This document shows, piece by piece, positions 37,557 through 45,652 of a stretch of 64,000 nt of DNA. Made by a program: the position numbers and the translations under genes. The notes below the pieces were generated by a model. That model was not told where the DNA came from, searched no databases, and saw nothing but the letters and a program-made list of their open reading frames with translations. This DNA comes from Mucilaginibacter sp. PPCGB 2223. Its GTDB lineage: Bacteria; Bacteroidota; Bacteroidia; Sphingobacteriales; Sphingobacteriaceae. Position 1 is the stretch's first letter. Each line of letters begins with the position of its first letter. The DNA is taken from NCBI RefSeq assembly GCF_001705515.1, contig NZ_MDJS01000002.1, positions 434,001 through 498,000 of the forward strand, in the 5' to 3' direction.

Positions 37557-38165
37557 ATGGAGCAACTGAGCTTTTTTAGCGAGGCAGGGCAAACGCCCGG
37601 CTTACCGGCCGACGTGCTTGAATATCATTCAGGGATATTCAGCATCAGCGAAAGCGAACACTTTTTACAGTATTTTATTGGTACTGTGCCCTGGGAGCAG
37701 CGTGTAGTGACCATGTACGGTAAAGAAGTGGTTACGCCAAGATTAACAGCCTGGTATGGCGATACCGGTAAAAATTACGCCTATACCGGCGGGAGTTTTA
37801 AACCAATGCCCTGGTTGCCCGAACTGCTTGAAATTAAAAACCGCATAGAACCTTTCGCCGGCATAAGATTTAACAGTGTATTGCTCAATTATTATCGCGA
37901 TGCAAACGACTCGGTTGCCTGGCATAGTGATAATGAGAACGAATTGGGCAAACAGCCGCTCATCGCCTCGGTAAGTTTTGGGCAGGTACGCCGTTTCGAC
38001 ATCCGCCATAAGCAGGATCATCACCGTAAATATGCCCTAAACCTCGAAAACGGCTCACTGCTGTTAATGAAAGGCGAACTGCAGCAAAAATGGGAGCACC
38101 GTATTGCCAAATCAACCAGGCCAATGCGCGCACGGGTAAATCTGACTTTCAGGGTAATTTTATGA
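37557..38165 (+). CDS. alkB: AlkB-like 2-oxoglutarate/Fe(II) dioxygenase
   Basis: 202 aa cytoplasmic DNA/RNA demethylase-type enzyme that removes alkyl groups from bases. Iron ligands are His123 and Asp125 in WHSDNE and His181 in KWEHRI; Arg193 and Arg199 in RARVNLTFR fit the 2-oxoglutarate-binding and AlkB-family arginines. SFGQVRRFDIRHK is the conserved strand before the lid, and LNYYRDANDSVAWHSDNE is typical of ALKBH2/3-like bacterial forms. The stop overlaps the start of the DUF72 gene (ATGA), indicating an operon. This is probably a DNA repair pair. Confidence 0.92.
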   Translation: MEQLSFFSEAGQTPGLPADVLEYHSGIFSISESEHFLQYFIGTVPWEQRVVTMYGKEVVTPRLTAWYGDTGKNYAYTGGSFKPMPWLPELLEIKNRIEPFAGIRFNSVLLNYYRDANDSVAWHSDNENELGKQPLIASVSFGQVRRFDIRHKQDHHRKYALNLENGSLLLMKGELQQKWEHRIAKSTRPMRARVNLTFRVIL

Positions 38166-38914
38166 GAGGGCAATTTTACTCAGGCACCAGTAATATTGTG
38201 TTGCCGGTCGCCAATAAAACGCTGTTTCCTCAAGCGTACCAATGTAAAAGCAGATTGTGTTATTATGGATCGCTGCTTAATAGTTTAGAGATAAACAGCA
38301 CTTTTTACAAAATACCCTTAGCGCGGACCATTGAGCGCTGGGCTACCGAGGTGCCCGATGACTTTAAATTTACCTTTAAATTGTGGCGCGGTATAACCCA
38401 CAATAAAGGTTTGGCTTTTGCCGAAGAGGACGTTAGGCGGTTTATGCAGGTAATAACCGGTGCAGGCGCAAAAGCAGGTTGTTTACTGGTGCAGTTCCCG
38501 GCAAGTGTTACCATTACTTACGGTAAGCAATTGGAGAGGTTGTTAGGTTGCCTGCAGGATAATGATCCTGGCGACCGGTGGGATATCGCTATCGAATTCA
38601 GGAGCAAAACCTGGTATACCGATACCGTCTTTAAGCTGCTGGATGAGCATAAAATGGGTTTGGTATTGCACGATATGCCCGCATCTGCAGCACCGATGAT
38701 GGAAACTGAAGCCGATTTTGTGTACCTGCGCTTTCACGGAACAGAAAGCAATTATCGCGGAAGCTACGCCGACGATTATTTAGCCGAATACGCGGGATAT
38801 ATTAACGATTGGCGCAACGGTGGGAAAACAGTTTACGCTTACTTTAACAATACGCTCGGCAGCGCCTTGCAAAATCTGCAAACACTTAATGCGTATGTAA
38901 ACGATCAGGAGTGA
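38162..38914 (+). CDS. DUF72 (YecE-like) protein
   Basis: 250 aa TIM-barrel-like protein from the ATG at 38162 (MRGQFYSGTSNIVLP), chosen because it overlaps the alkB stop and begins at the conserved YxGTSN/Y strand. Other family features: SRLCYYGSLLNSLEINSTFYKIP, FTFKLWRGITHNKG, LLVQFPASV, WDIAIEFRSKTWY, YLRFHGTESNYRGSYADDYLAEYA, and YAYFNNTLGSAL. The biochemical role of DUF72 is not established; family members often lie next to DNA repair genes, as here with alkB. Confidence 0.9.
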   Translation: MRGQFYSGTSNIVLPVANKTLFPQAYQCKSRLCYYGSLLNSLEINSTFYKIPLARTIERWATEVPDDFKFTFKLWRGITHNKGLAFAEEDVRRFMQVITGAGAKAGCLLVQFPASVTITYGKQLERLLGCLQDNDPGDRWDIAIEFRSKTWYTDTVFKLLDEHKMGLVLHDMPASAAPMMETEADFVYLRFHGTESNYRGSYADDYLAEYAGYINDWRNGGKTVYAYFNNTLGSALQNLQTLNAYVNDQE

Positions 38915-39129
38915 TAGGCATTTTTTGTATTAAAGCCAACTACCCCGCCGCCGGGGGCATTCTTAAAAAATAACTGGTTGAAGGTGCCGCTTGGAGTATG
39001 GAATAGCTGCGAACTGATGAAAGTTTTTTCGTTGTACTTCGCCTGGCTTTTATTCTCGATTTCGGTACTGGCAATGATGAACAGTTCGGGGATTGCCCAT
39101 TGCTTTTTTTCTCTCGGTGTGTTTTGCAT
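38905..39129 (-). CDS. Small protein with a KxxWxxPEL-like N-terminal motif (hypothetical)
   Basis: 74 aa, no signal peptide or membrane helix. It begins MQNTPREKKQWAIPEL, resembling the K-x-W-x-x-P-E-[FL] start seen in many short, lineage-specific Bacteroidota peptides of unknown role, some of them considered natural-product precursors. The remainder is Asn/Thr/Ser/Phe-rich (TPSGTFNQLFFKNAPGGG). The 3' end overlaps the end of the convergent DUF72 gene by 10 bp. A second frame on the same strand (38940-39245) competes for the same DNA but is less protein-like. No modification enzyme is encoded nearby. It may be a genuine small gene or a chance ORF. Confidence 0.42.
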   Translation of the reverse strand: MQNTPREKKQWAIPELFIIASTEIENKSQAKYNEKTFISSQLFHTPSGTFNQLFFKNAPGGGVVGFNTKNAYHS

Positions 39130-39214
39130 GCTGCCAATTTATGCAAAAACACAGCATAAATTATTATATAAGCTTGCAAAAGCCTGTTAAATTCAAAACA
39201 GCAGCGATCTTGCG

Positions 39215-39397
39215 CTATCTTTTTGAGGGCTGCTTTTTTGCCCACTCTTTGGCGCTATGCGCACCCAGGGCAATAGCTGCATGCTCATCTGCGCCATGAT
39301 AAAGCAATAACGCGTTAGCGATCTCTACAGCCTTGTTCCTGATCTTGGCAGGCAATTTTTTGTACGATGGCGGGTATTCGCCTTTCATCCAGGGCAT
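39215..39397 (-). CDS. Small YdaT/ChaB-like basic protein
   Basis: 60 aa. MPWMKGEYPPSYKKLPAKIRNKAVEIANALLLYHGADEHAAIALGAHSAKEW follows a conserved pattern of short bacterial proteins that start MPW..xYPxSxKxL and have the KAxEIANALL helix, as in Bacillus YdaT and many Bacteroidota homologues. Function is not established. The basic tail (KKQPSKR) suggests nucleic-acid or envelope contact. No operon partner; flanked by non-coding DNA on both sides. Confidence 0.72.
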   Translation of the reverse strand: MPWMKGEYPPSYKKLPAKIRNKAVEIANALLLYHGADEHAAIALGAHSAKEWAKKQPSKR

Positions 39398-39546
39398 AAC
39401 GTTAGGTTTTTTAATAATTGGTTAAAAACAGGTTTGGGTTGAATAACCTCTATATCACTAAGATAACTAAAGCTTTTGAATAAACAAGCAGAAAAATAGA
39501 TTTGACAGGTATGCCGGGGCCGACTTGTTATATCGTATCAGTTGTG

Positions 39547-39655
39547 TGGGCGTTCCCCTGTGGGGTAGGCTTTTCGCTCATACGCCTTCAGGCATTAGTC
39601 ACAGGGCCGGTATCCCTGTCTGCCGACAGGCAGGCGCTGCAATCCTTAACGCAAA
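39547..39655. repeat. Gene-tail dispersed repeat, copy 1 (after pgpA)
   Basis: About 109 bp beginning GGGCGTTCCCCTG and ending GCTGCAATCCTTAACGC. It is homologous, in opposite orientation, to the last 108 bp or so of the ORF at 49682-50710 (50599-50706). Each copy carries a different extra palindromic block: here CCTGTCTGCCGACAGG near 39614-39631, in the other copy CCCGAT-GGGTATCGGG. The right edge covers the last codons of pgpA. The remaining DNA from 39398 to 39546 shows no gene. Confidence 0.7.
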
Positions 39656-40098
39656 CTTAGAGCCAATACAGCAACCTGCAAAATAATGTTGCCGTAAATA
39701 CCCGCCAAAACATCGTCGAGCATTACGCCAGCGCCACCAGGCAGGTCTTCGAGTTTGCGTATGCCTAAGGGCTTTACCATATCAAAAAAGCGGAACAGGA
39801 TGAAACCGGCCAGCAGCAGCCACACGTTATGCGGTACCCAGATCATGGTTACCAGCATCCCGGCTACCTCATCGATCACTACCCGGTAACTGTCTTTTCC
39901 CCAATAGGGTTCAACCTTATCGCCAAGCCATATCCCCAAAAGGGTAATTAAAACCGTGATGGCGATAAAGATCCAGTTGTTTTGCCCGGCTTGGGTTGGC
40001 CATAACAGCCAGATCAGCCCGCAGGTAACCGCTGCTGCGATGGTGCCGCCGCCTTTGATATAACCGATGCCAAACCAGGTGGCTAAGAGCTTGATCAT
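39646..40098 (-). CDS. pgpA: Phosphatidylglycerophosphatase A family protein
   Basis: 150 aa inner-membrane phosphatase that converts phosphatidylglycerol-phosphate to phosphatidylglycerol. Family landmarks: ATWFGIGYIKGGGTIA at the N-terminus, VVIDEVAGMLVTM, LFRFFDMVKPLGIRKLEDLPGGAGVMLDDVLAGIYGN. The acidic residues in DEVAGM, RFFD and DD are the probable metal/phosphate site. About four membrane helices. Downstream of the ter cassette on the same strand but separated from terC by a 111-bp hairpin repeat, so it may be independently expressed. Its final codons lie in a dispersed repeat. Confidence 0.92.
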   Translation of the reverse strand: MIKLLATWFGIGYIKGGGTIAAAVTCGLIWLLWPTQAGQNNWIFIAITVLITLLGIWLGDKVEPYWGKDSYRVVIDEVAGMLVTMIWVPHNVWLLLAGFILFRFFDMVKPLGIRKLEDLPGGAGVMLDDVLAGIYGNIILQVAVLALSLR

Positions 40099-40119
40099 AG
40101 TGTATTGATATATTTTTTA

Positions 40120-40230
40120 TTCCTTCCCTGGGGAGGGGCGGGGCAGACTGTGGTTTGGCAGGGAGGGGCCTGTACGTTATGCTGCTTATATAAACCCCTC
40201 CCTGCACCCTCCCGTGGGAGGGAATCGCAC
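40120..40230. repeat. Hairpin-rich 111-bp intergenic repeat, copy A
   Basis: Starts TTCCTTCCCTGGGGAGGGG and ends CCCGTGGGAGGGAATCGCAC. Terminal arms (TTCC..CCC / GGGAGGGAA) and inner arms (GGCAGGGAGGGG / CCCCTCCCTGC) can fold into a branched hairpin. Copy B (45509-45620) is about 80% identical in the same orientation. It fills the gap between pgpA and the terC gene. Confidence 0.85.
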
Positions 40231-40249
40231 TGCCCCGGCTTATTTTTGT

Positions 40250-41068
40250 CTATTGCTTATCCAGTACATCTTCGGCCTCTTCGGCAATCTCGGGCTTGAT
40301 CACATTCCTTTTCGGGAAGTTGAACAGCAGCGAGCTTAATACCGGCAAAACAAAAATAGCCACCGTAAATACCGATACGAAAATATCAGCCTTTTCGCCG
40401 CTCATGGCTTTGGTTATGCCGCTATCCGGGTAAAAGTGAATGTATAGCGAAAAGGTGAGCTTAATGCCCAGTACGCCGATCACGATAAAGGCGATGGTCT
40501 CTAAAAACGTAAATTTTTCCATCAGCTTTACGAAGGCCTGCGCCACAAAACGCATGGCCAGTATGCCGATAAACACACCGGTATAGATCAGAAACACATG
40601 GTCGGTAAAGGCCACGGCAGCAAATACGTTATCGATAGAGAAGGCGAGGTCCATGATCTCGACCAATACGATGGTTGCCCAAAGCGTACCGATCAAGCCG
40701 ACGATTTTTTTGTACACCCAGTTTTGCTCTTTATCAACGGCGTCATCGCCGCCACCTTCACCTTCGCTTATTTTGCCTTTAAAGTAACCAAACGAGAGGT
40801 ATAACAGGTAAAGGCCGCCCAATGGTTTTAGCCACCATATTTTAACCAGCCAGGCTGCCAGGAACAAACACACGCCGCGCAATACATATGCGCCTAAAAT
40901 GCCATAACGTAAGGCCTTGCTGCGCTGCTTTTTAGGCAGATCGAGCACCATGGTGGCCAACACGGCGGCATTATCAACCGATAGCAGGCTTTCGATAACG
41001 ATCAGGTTTAAAATAACTAACAGGCCGGCTTTAATGTCGTTGCCTAACAGGGTGTGTAGTATATCCAT
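40250..41068 (-). CDS. terC: TerC family integral membrane protein
   Basis: 272 aa with about seven to eight membrane helices. The two hallmark acidic membrane motifs are ESLLSVDNAAVLA (residues 25-37) and EIMDLAFSIDNVFAAVAF, expected to form a metal pathway as in TerC/Alx/MeeF exporters. Other features: KALRYGILGAYVLRG and GVFIGILAMRFVAQ. TerC proteins are linked to tellurite resistance and to metal (manganese or calcium) transport. It is the last gene of the ter operon, 8 bp after the unknown 320-aa gene. Inner membrane. Confidence 0.93.
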   Translation of the reverse strand: MDILHTLLGNDIKAGLLVILNLIVIESLLSVDNAAVLATMVLDLPKKQRSKALRYGILGAYVLRGVCLFLAAWLVKIWWLKPLGGLYLLYLSFGYFKGKISEGEGGGDDAVDKEQNWVYKKIVGLIGTLWATIVLVEIMDLAFSIDNVFAAVAFTDHVFLIYTGVFIGILAMRFVAQAFVKLMEKFTFLETIAFIVIGVLGIKLTFSLYIHFYPDSGITKAMSGEKADIFVSVFTVAIFVLPVLSSLLFNFPKRNVIKPEIAEEAEDVLDKQ

Positions 41069-41076
41069 TTTGTGTA

Positions 41077-42039
41077 TTATATCATATCGGTGTTGAGCAT
41101 GCTTTTGAGCATGTTGGCCTGCACATCAACCTCGCTGATGCTTTGTAAGAAATTAATATCGTTTAATTTACGGTAATTTTCGACCAGCAGGGTTTTAATT
41201 TCGGCCGGGATAGTTGTTTTAATGTTGTTGATGCTGTTGTTCAGCTGGTCGTTCTTGTCGGTCAGTTCCTGGATGAATTGCCCTTTTTTCGACAGCTCAT
41301 TATTCAGATTAGCGGTATCGATTTGAGTTACATCGCAAAACAGGAAAAGCTGCCTGGCCGGCGAGTAGATAAAATAGCGGTCGGTTTCGTTCAGGCTGTA
41401 TACCTCGAGCACCTGCTCGCCGGCCTTCAATCCGCAATAAAAACTGCTCCTGAAATCGTACTTGCACAACAAGCCCATCAGTTTTTTGTGGATGGTGGCG
41501 TAGGCGTTGCTGTAAATTTCGGTTGGGTTATACTGCGTCATTTCGCTGATGAGCGAAGGCTCCACGGTGTAAAAAAAGTCGGCAGCGTAGGTGTTGCTGA
41601 ACGCGTTGATGTTTTTTGAAAAAGGATAGTCTGACGTATTATCCGACAGGGCCTGGTACAGCTTGCGCAGCGAAGTGTTGATCTTCAGTGCCTGCCGCTG
41701 CTGATCGTTACGAAACTGGTCGGCAGATAATAAAGAACTTTTGAGCTTGTCGATCAGGTCCTTATTGATCTGTATCTCATCGAGCAAAATGAGGATGCTC
41801 TTCTCGTTGTTCTTTTTTATCTGCCGCAGCAGTTCGATTAAAGTTTGAGTAAACTGGAGGTGAAACAACTCCAGTTTATTGATGTCGAGTTCGATGTTAT
41901 CTTCAAATAATTGATGAATAACCTGGCTGCGCAGATAAATTTTGTAAATAATATCGTCGCCAAAAAAAACAGAAAGTAACTGTAGTTTACTGATTATCCT
42001 GTTCGAATCGTTTAATATCGCCTTCCGGTTATCATCCAT
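41077..42039 (-). CDS. Uncharacterised protein of the ter operon (320 aa)
   Basis: I do not recognise a family. The protein is soluble, without signal peptide or membrane helix, and largely helical: an N-terminal helical half (DINKLELFHLQFTQTLIELLRQIKKNNEKSI...), a central mixed segment with aromatic residues (AADFFYTVEPS, then YDFRSSFYCGLKAGEQVLEVYSL, then YFIYSPARQLFLFCDV; about residues 175-260), and a C-terminal coiled-coil (ELSKKGQFIQELTDKNDQLNNSI). It lies between telA and terC with 9- and 8-bp gaps, so it is made together with both. A role as an adaptor between TelA and the TerC membrane complex is a guess from context. Confidence 0.8.
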   Translation of the reverse strand: MDDNRKAILNDSNRIISKLQLLSVFFGDDIIYKIYLRSQVIHQLFEDNIELDINKLELFHLQFTQTLIELLRQIKKNNEKSILILLDEIQINKDLIDKLKSSLLSADQFRNDQQRQALKINTSLRKLYQALSDNTSDYPFSKNINAFSNTYAADFFYTVEPSLISEMTQYNPTEIYSNAYATIHKKLMGLLCKYDFRSSFYCGLKAGEQVLEVYSLNETDRYFIYSPARQLFLFCDVTQIDTANLNNELSKKGQFIQELTDKNDQLNNSINNIKTTIPAEIKTLLVENYRKLNDINFLQSISEVDVQANMLKSMLNTDMI

Positions 42040-42048
42040 TATTCAAAT

Positions 42049-43263
42049 TTAGCCAACCTGCGTCACATTTTTCTTTAGTTCGGCCTCTAAATTTTGTAAT
42101 TCGGAGTTTAAAGTCTTGCGGTTTTGCGCGCCTTCTTCGTGTATGCGTTTCACTTCGTTCAGCGTATCGATCAGCGATGCCGTTGTTTTTTTCAATGTTT
42201 CTAACGATACCACGGTCTTTTCACCTTCGCGCGCCACGTCTATACTGTTCTGTTTCAGCATGTCGGCGTTCTTTTGCAGGATGGTGTTGGTGGTGTCGGA
42301 TATCTTTTTCTGCATCTCTACATTGGCTTTTTGCCTTTGCAGGGCCACGGCAATAGTGAGCTGGTTTTTCCAAACCGGGATGGTTGTCGAGATAATGGAC
42401 TGTGCCTTATCGGCGATGGAGGTGTTGTTGTTTTGTACCACGCGTATCTGCGCCAACGATTGCATCATGATAAAGCGAACCACTTTCAGGTCGGCCAGGC
42501 GTTTATCCAAACGGGTTACAAACTCGCGCATATCGGCAATTTCGTAATCGTTGTAATCGGCAGGTCGGCCTTCCATTTCGGCCAGTTTAATGCTCAGCTC
42601 GTTGTATTTTAACTGGCCCGCAATGATCAGGTCTTCCATCTGGTGGATATAATCCACATTGCTGTCGAACATGGTTTGCAGCGAACTGTTATCCTTGATG
42701 GAGTTTAAACGGCCGGCTTTGATCTTGTTGGTGATCTTATCGATGTTATCCACCACGGTATCATACTTGGCGAACAGTTTTTTGGCATCCATTACCAGGC
42801 CTTTCAGGAAAGGCACCTTCATTAAAAAACCTTTCAGGCCGCTCTGGTTCAGCTCATCAACATCGATATAGTTCAGTTCGGTTAGCAATTCGGTGATTAA
42901 GCCGCCAACTTCGCCCGAATTATAGGTGCGTACCGAAGTTAAAAACTGGTTACTGTATTTTTCCATCGAACCCTGTACCTCGGAGCCGAAGTTTAAAACC
43001 GAGTTAACGTCGTGCGGGTCGAGGCTTTTGCTAATCTCGCCGTATTTTTTCTGATCTGCGGCGGTAACTACCGCGGTGTTCACGTTGCCGTCCTTATCTA
43101 CTTTGAGTGTGGATGGCAGGTTAACCGTTAGTTCGGGTATATCGTTAACAACGGCAGGCGTTTCGGCTGTTACCGGCACCGTCGGAACCGGAGTCGGCTC
43201 TGGAGCCGGAGCCGGTGTTTCGCCGGTTGGGTTGGTGTTTGTATTTTCGGGTGTTGTTTCCAT
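42049..43263 (-). CDS. telA: TelA / toxic anion resistance family protein
   Basis: 404 aa from the ATG at 43263; a TTG nine bases upstream would add three residues. A Pro/Thr/Glu-rich N-terminus (about residues 1-60) leads into the TelA/KlaA domain: LDPHDVNSVLNFGSEVQGSMEKYSN, VDELNQSGLKGFLMKVPFLKGLV, then long helices (VDNIDKITNKIKAGRL..., YNDYEIADMREFVTRLDKRLADLKV) and a C-terminal coiled-coil. TelA proteins accompany TerC/TerD in tellurite, bacteriocin and phage-resistance loci; they are cytoplasmic and dynamin/septation-like roles have been suggested. Operon member. Confidence 0.9.
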   Translation of the reverse strand: METTPENTNTNPTGETPAPAPEPTPVPTVPVTAETPAVVNDIPELTVNLPSTLKVDKDGNVNTAVVTAADQKKYGEISKSLDPHDVNSVLNFGSEVQGSMEKYSNQFLTSVRTYNSGEVGGLITELLTELNYIDVDELNQSGLKGFLMKVPFLKGLVMDAKKLFAKYDTVVDNIDKITNKIKAGRLNSIKDNSSLQTMFDSNVDYIHQMEDLIIAGQLKYNELSIKLAEMEGRPADYNDYEIADMREFVTRLDKRLADLKVVRFIMMQSLAQIRVVQNNNTSIADKAQSIISTTIPVWKNQLTIAVALQRQKANVEMQKKISDTTNTILQKNADMLKQNSIDVAREGEKTVVSLETLKKTTASLIDTLNEVKRIHEEGAQNRKTLNSELQNLEAELKKNVTQVG

Positions 43264-43360
43264 TGCAGACAATTTTTTGGTTTTGATTTTTTGACTGATA
43301 AAACAACAGTAAGTTACAAACCTGCCGTTTTACCGTGATTAAAATTAGCGATAAATAACT

Positions 43361-43915
43361 TTAGTTGTACTTTTTTAAATAATCGGCCAGGCCGCCTTTC
43401 ATGCCTGCGCCGATGGCCTCAAACTTCCATTTGTCGTCTTTTTTGTAGATGCGGCCAAACTCTACCGCAGTCTCTATCGAAAAATCCTCGTCGAGTTCAT
43501 ATTTCAACAATTCTTCGTTGGTAACACCATCAAAAATGCGGATGAACGAGTTGCGCACCTGCCCGAAATTCTGGCGTCGGGCATCAGCCTCGTGTATGGT
43601 TACCACCACATTAATTTCGCTCACGCGCGAATCTATTTTCGACAGGTCGACCCTGATCTGCTCGTCATCGCCGTCGCCTTCGCCGGTCAGGTTGTCGCCG
43701 GTATGCTCCACCGCGCCGTCCGGCGATTTGAGGTTATTGTAAAACACAAAGTACTCATCGGCCAGTATTTTTTTGTTATCACCAACGATAAATACCGAGG
43801 CATCCAGGTCGAAATCGGCGCCTGTTGATGAGGTATTGGTATCCCAGCCTAAACCTATGGTAAATTTGGGCGCGTTAATGGCCTCGCGTTGCCCTTTTTG
43901 CAGATTGATTGCCAT
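43361..43915 (-). CDS. terD: TerD family protein (third paralogue, telA-proximal)
   Basis: 184 aa cytoplasmic calcium-binding beta-sandwich. It starts MAINLQKGQREAINAP and shows the family calcium motifs FDLDASVF (about residues 35-42) and GEGDGDDEQI (about 79-88), then INVVVTIHEADARRQNFGQV and YELDEDFSIETAVEFGRIY. TerD proteins bind Ca2+ and are needed with TerC in the Ter stress response. It starts 1 bp from the end of the PRTase-like gene and precedes telA by 97 bp. It is more like the 46329-46904 copy than the 45653-46318 copy. Confidence 0.95.
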   Translation of the reverse strand: MAINLQKGQREAINAPKFTIGLGWDTNTSSTGADFDLDASVFIVGDNKKILADEYFVFYNNLKSPDGAVEHTGDNLTGEGDGDDEQIRVDLSKIDSRVSEINVVVTIHEADARRQNFGQVRNSFIRIFDGVTNEELLKYELDEDFSIETAVEFGRIYKKDDKWKFEAIGAGMKGGLADYLKKYN

Positions 43916-43916
43916 G

Positions 43917-44753
43917 TTATGCTAATATTTTGTTATCGGTAAATAAATAATATTTAATGTAGTTGAGGTTAGGCTGGTAGCTCTCCATGGTATGGTAGCT
44001 GTTGCCTAAAGCCATATTATAAAGTTCGGTAATAAAGGCTTTGTTTTGGTTATTTAAAAACACCGTAAAACTATCGTGATCGTAGTTTAAAATGTATTTG
44101 ACGATGCGGGTGTTAATGCAAAAGCTGTCGCTATTGATGATGGGCTCCAGGTCGAAAATCGATTTTACCTCGTAATAATTGAGGTAGTTTTCGATATTGG
44201 GATGGATGTCGGCATTAGCCAGCTCGGCAAAGTACAGCATGTGGATATCGTTGTGCAGGTTGTACTGCGTTATCATTTTCTGTATCATGCGCTCGTGGCT
44301 GCCGGTTATTTTGATATCGTCTAAAAATAGCAGCGTTTTGCCTTTCAAAAATTCGGCATCGATGTGGAACGAGTCGTTGCCGATCAGGTTCATGCGCTGC
44401 TCGGCATTCAGCTCGCCGTAATCTTCCTTGTAGGTGATCGTGCGGTGAACCTTGGTTTCCTGCACAACGGGTAAGCCATACCCCGCGAGGTAGTGGTTGA
44501 GCCTGTAAACAAAAGCGTTCTTCATGGCGAAGGTTGCCGTCGGGATAAACGAGTACGGGCTCGATATCACTACAGTCTGATTATGGATTGGATTTTCGGC
44601 CAGTACATCGCTGATAAAACCCTCGGCCAGCGCAGTGCCGAACCGTGCCGAAACTTCGCCATCGCCAAATTTAAAGCGGCTGTAATGGCCGGCATCAAAA
44701 CCAAAGCTGGTGCTGTTGCTTATTTTATGTAACGAATAAATGTTGTGCAGCAT
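43917..44753 (-). CDS. Phosphoribosyltransferase-like protein of the ter operon
   Basis: 278 aa, cytoplasmic. The segment KTLLFLDDIKITGSHERM (residues 139-156) resembles the PRPP-binding loop of type I phosphoribosyltransferases (two acidic residues Asp145/Asp146 then T-G), and SRFKFGDGEVSARFG and VVISSPYSFIPTATF fit the flanking strands of such folds. The standard second threonine is replaced by Gly-Ser, so catalysis needs proof. PRTase-like and HAD genes are known partners of TerD/TelA/TerC in comparative-genomic descriptions of Ter systems, proposed to make a nucleotide-like metabolite. Its start overlaps the HAD gene end by 29 bp, and TerD follows after 1 bp. Confidence 0.72.
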   Translation of the reverse strand: MLHNIYSLHKISNSTSFGFDAGHYSRFKFGDGEVSARFGTALAEGFISDVLAENPIHNQTVVISSPYSFIPTATFAMKNAFVYRLNHYLAGYGLPVVQETKVHRTITYKEDYGELNAEQRMNLIGNDSFHIDAEFLKGKTLLFLDDIKITGSHERMIQKMITQYNLHNDIHMLYFAELANADIHPNIENYLNYYEVKSIFDLEPIINSDSFCINTRIVKYILNYDHDSFTVFLNNQNKAFITELYNMALGNSYHTMESYQPNLNYIKYYLFTDNKILA

Positions 44754-45438
44754 CGTAGATTAGTTTTTTGATAGCTATATCGTTCGAATTAACCAGCAGG
44801 CTGTTAATGCCTACCGACTGTGCGCCTTCGATATCGGCCCGGGGGTTATCGCCGATATGGATGATCTGATCTAAAGGTACATATCTTAACGCTGAAATTT
44901 CATCCAGCATCAGCCTAAAAAATGCTTTGTTGGGTTTTGACAGACCGGCCTCGTCCGAATACAACTGAAAATCGAAATACCGGCCGATGCCTAACTCATT
45001 TAAAACCTTGCACAGCGTACTGCCTTTGATAAAGCCGGTATTGCTTAAAATGCTCATGGTGCAGCCAGTTTGTTTTAATTGCGATAGCACCGGCGCCGTA
45101 TCATCGCTGTAAAGCAAAGGCATATACTTAAACAGCAAAGCCTCCATATCGGCAAACAAAACCGGCAGGCCGATATCCGTTAAAGCTATCTGCCCGTCGT
45201 TAATGAGGCTGATCGCCATCAGGTACAGCTCGTCGGCACCGATATTTTTGCCGGTGGCCTCGTTGATGCTGTTGCCCAGCTGGTCGACCTGGCGGAATAT
45301 CCGTTCCACCTCCTCCAGCGGCTTGTGCAGGCTGTTGTAGTGCTGATGAAAATACGAGGCCCGTTGCTGCTTGAACAGCGGGTTTGATCTGATCAGCGTT
45401 AACCACAGATCGAACGAATAATGTTGGTAGGCGGGCAT
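44725..45438 (-). CDS. HAD superfamily hydrolase of the ter operon
   Basis: 237 aa cytoplasmic protein. Motif I is SFDLWLTL (nucleophile Asp10), but the usual acid/base Asp two residues later is Trp12, so ordinary phosphatase activity may be reduced or changed. Motif II is SILSNTGF, motif III is Lys in LSKPNKAFF, and motif IV is HIGDNPRADIEGA. The cap is a helical insert (about residues 20-110). It is the first gene after a hairpin repeat, overlapping the PRTase-like gene by 29 bp. It is likely the enzyme acting on the product of that neighbour. Confidence 0.85.
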   Translation of the reverse strand: MPAYQHYSFDLWLTLIRSNPLFKQQRASYFHQHYNSLHKPLEEVERIFRQVDQLGNSINEATGKNIGADELYLMAISLINDGQIALTDIGLPVLFADMEALLFKYMPLLYSDDTAPVLSQLKQTGCTMSILSNTGFIKGSTLCKVLNELGIGRYFDFQLYSDEAGLSKPNKAFFRLMLDEISALRYVPLDQIIHIGDNPRADIEGAQSVGINSLLVNSNDIAIKKLIYDAAQHLFVT

Positions 45439-45508
45439 GTTTGTTTGCTTTTATTCGTAATCAGATACCGTTTTTATAAGATCGAACCCCGTTAACCGGT
45501 TTTTTCAA

Positions 45509-45620
45509 TTCCCTCCCTTGGGAGGGGTGTATTGGCCTGTGATTTGGCAGGGAGGGGTATCATACGCTTTGCACATTACATAAACCCCTCCCTGCACCCT
45601 CCCGGGGGAGGGAATCGCAC
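45509..45620. repeat. Hairpin-rich 112-bp intergenic repeat, copy B
   Basis: Starts TTCCCTCCCTTGGGAGGGG and ends CCCGGGGGAGGGAATCGCAC; matches copy A at 40120-40230 in the same orientation, with the same nested hairpin arms. It separates the two upstream terD genes from the HAD-PRTase-terD-telA-terC block, so the block is bracketed by two copies. Confidence 0.85.
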
Positions 45621-45652
45621 ATTGCCCTCGCTTTTGATTTAACCTAAATCAA

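Noticed and set aside
38940..39245. 101-codon minus-strand frame competing with the 74-aa small protein
   Set aside because: Its translation is low in protein-like pattern and shares the DNA in another frame; the 74-aa frame has the recognisable W-x-x-P-E-L start.
40105..40299. Small plus-strand frame over the hairpin repeat next to terC
   Set aside because: The translation consists of repeat DNA (Pro/Gly/Arg-rich) and is interrupted differently in the second repeat copy.
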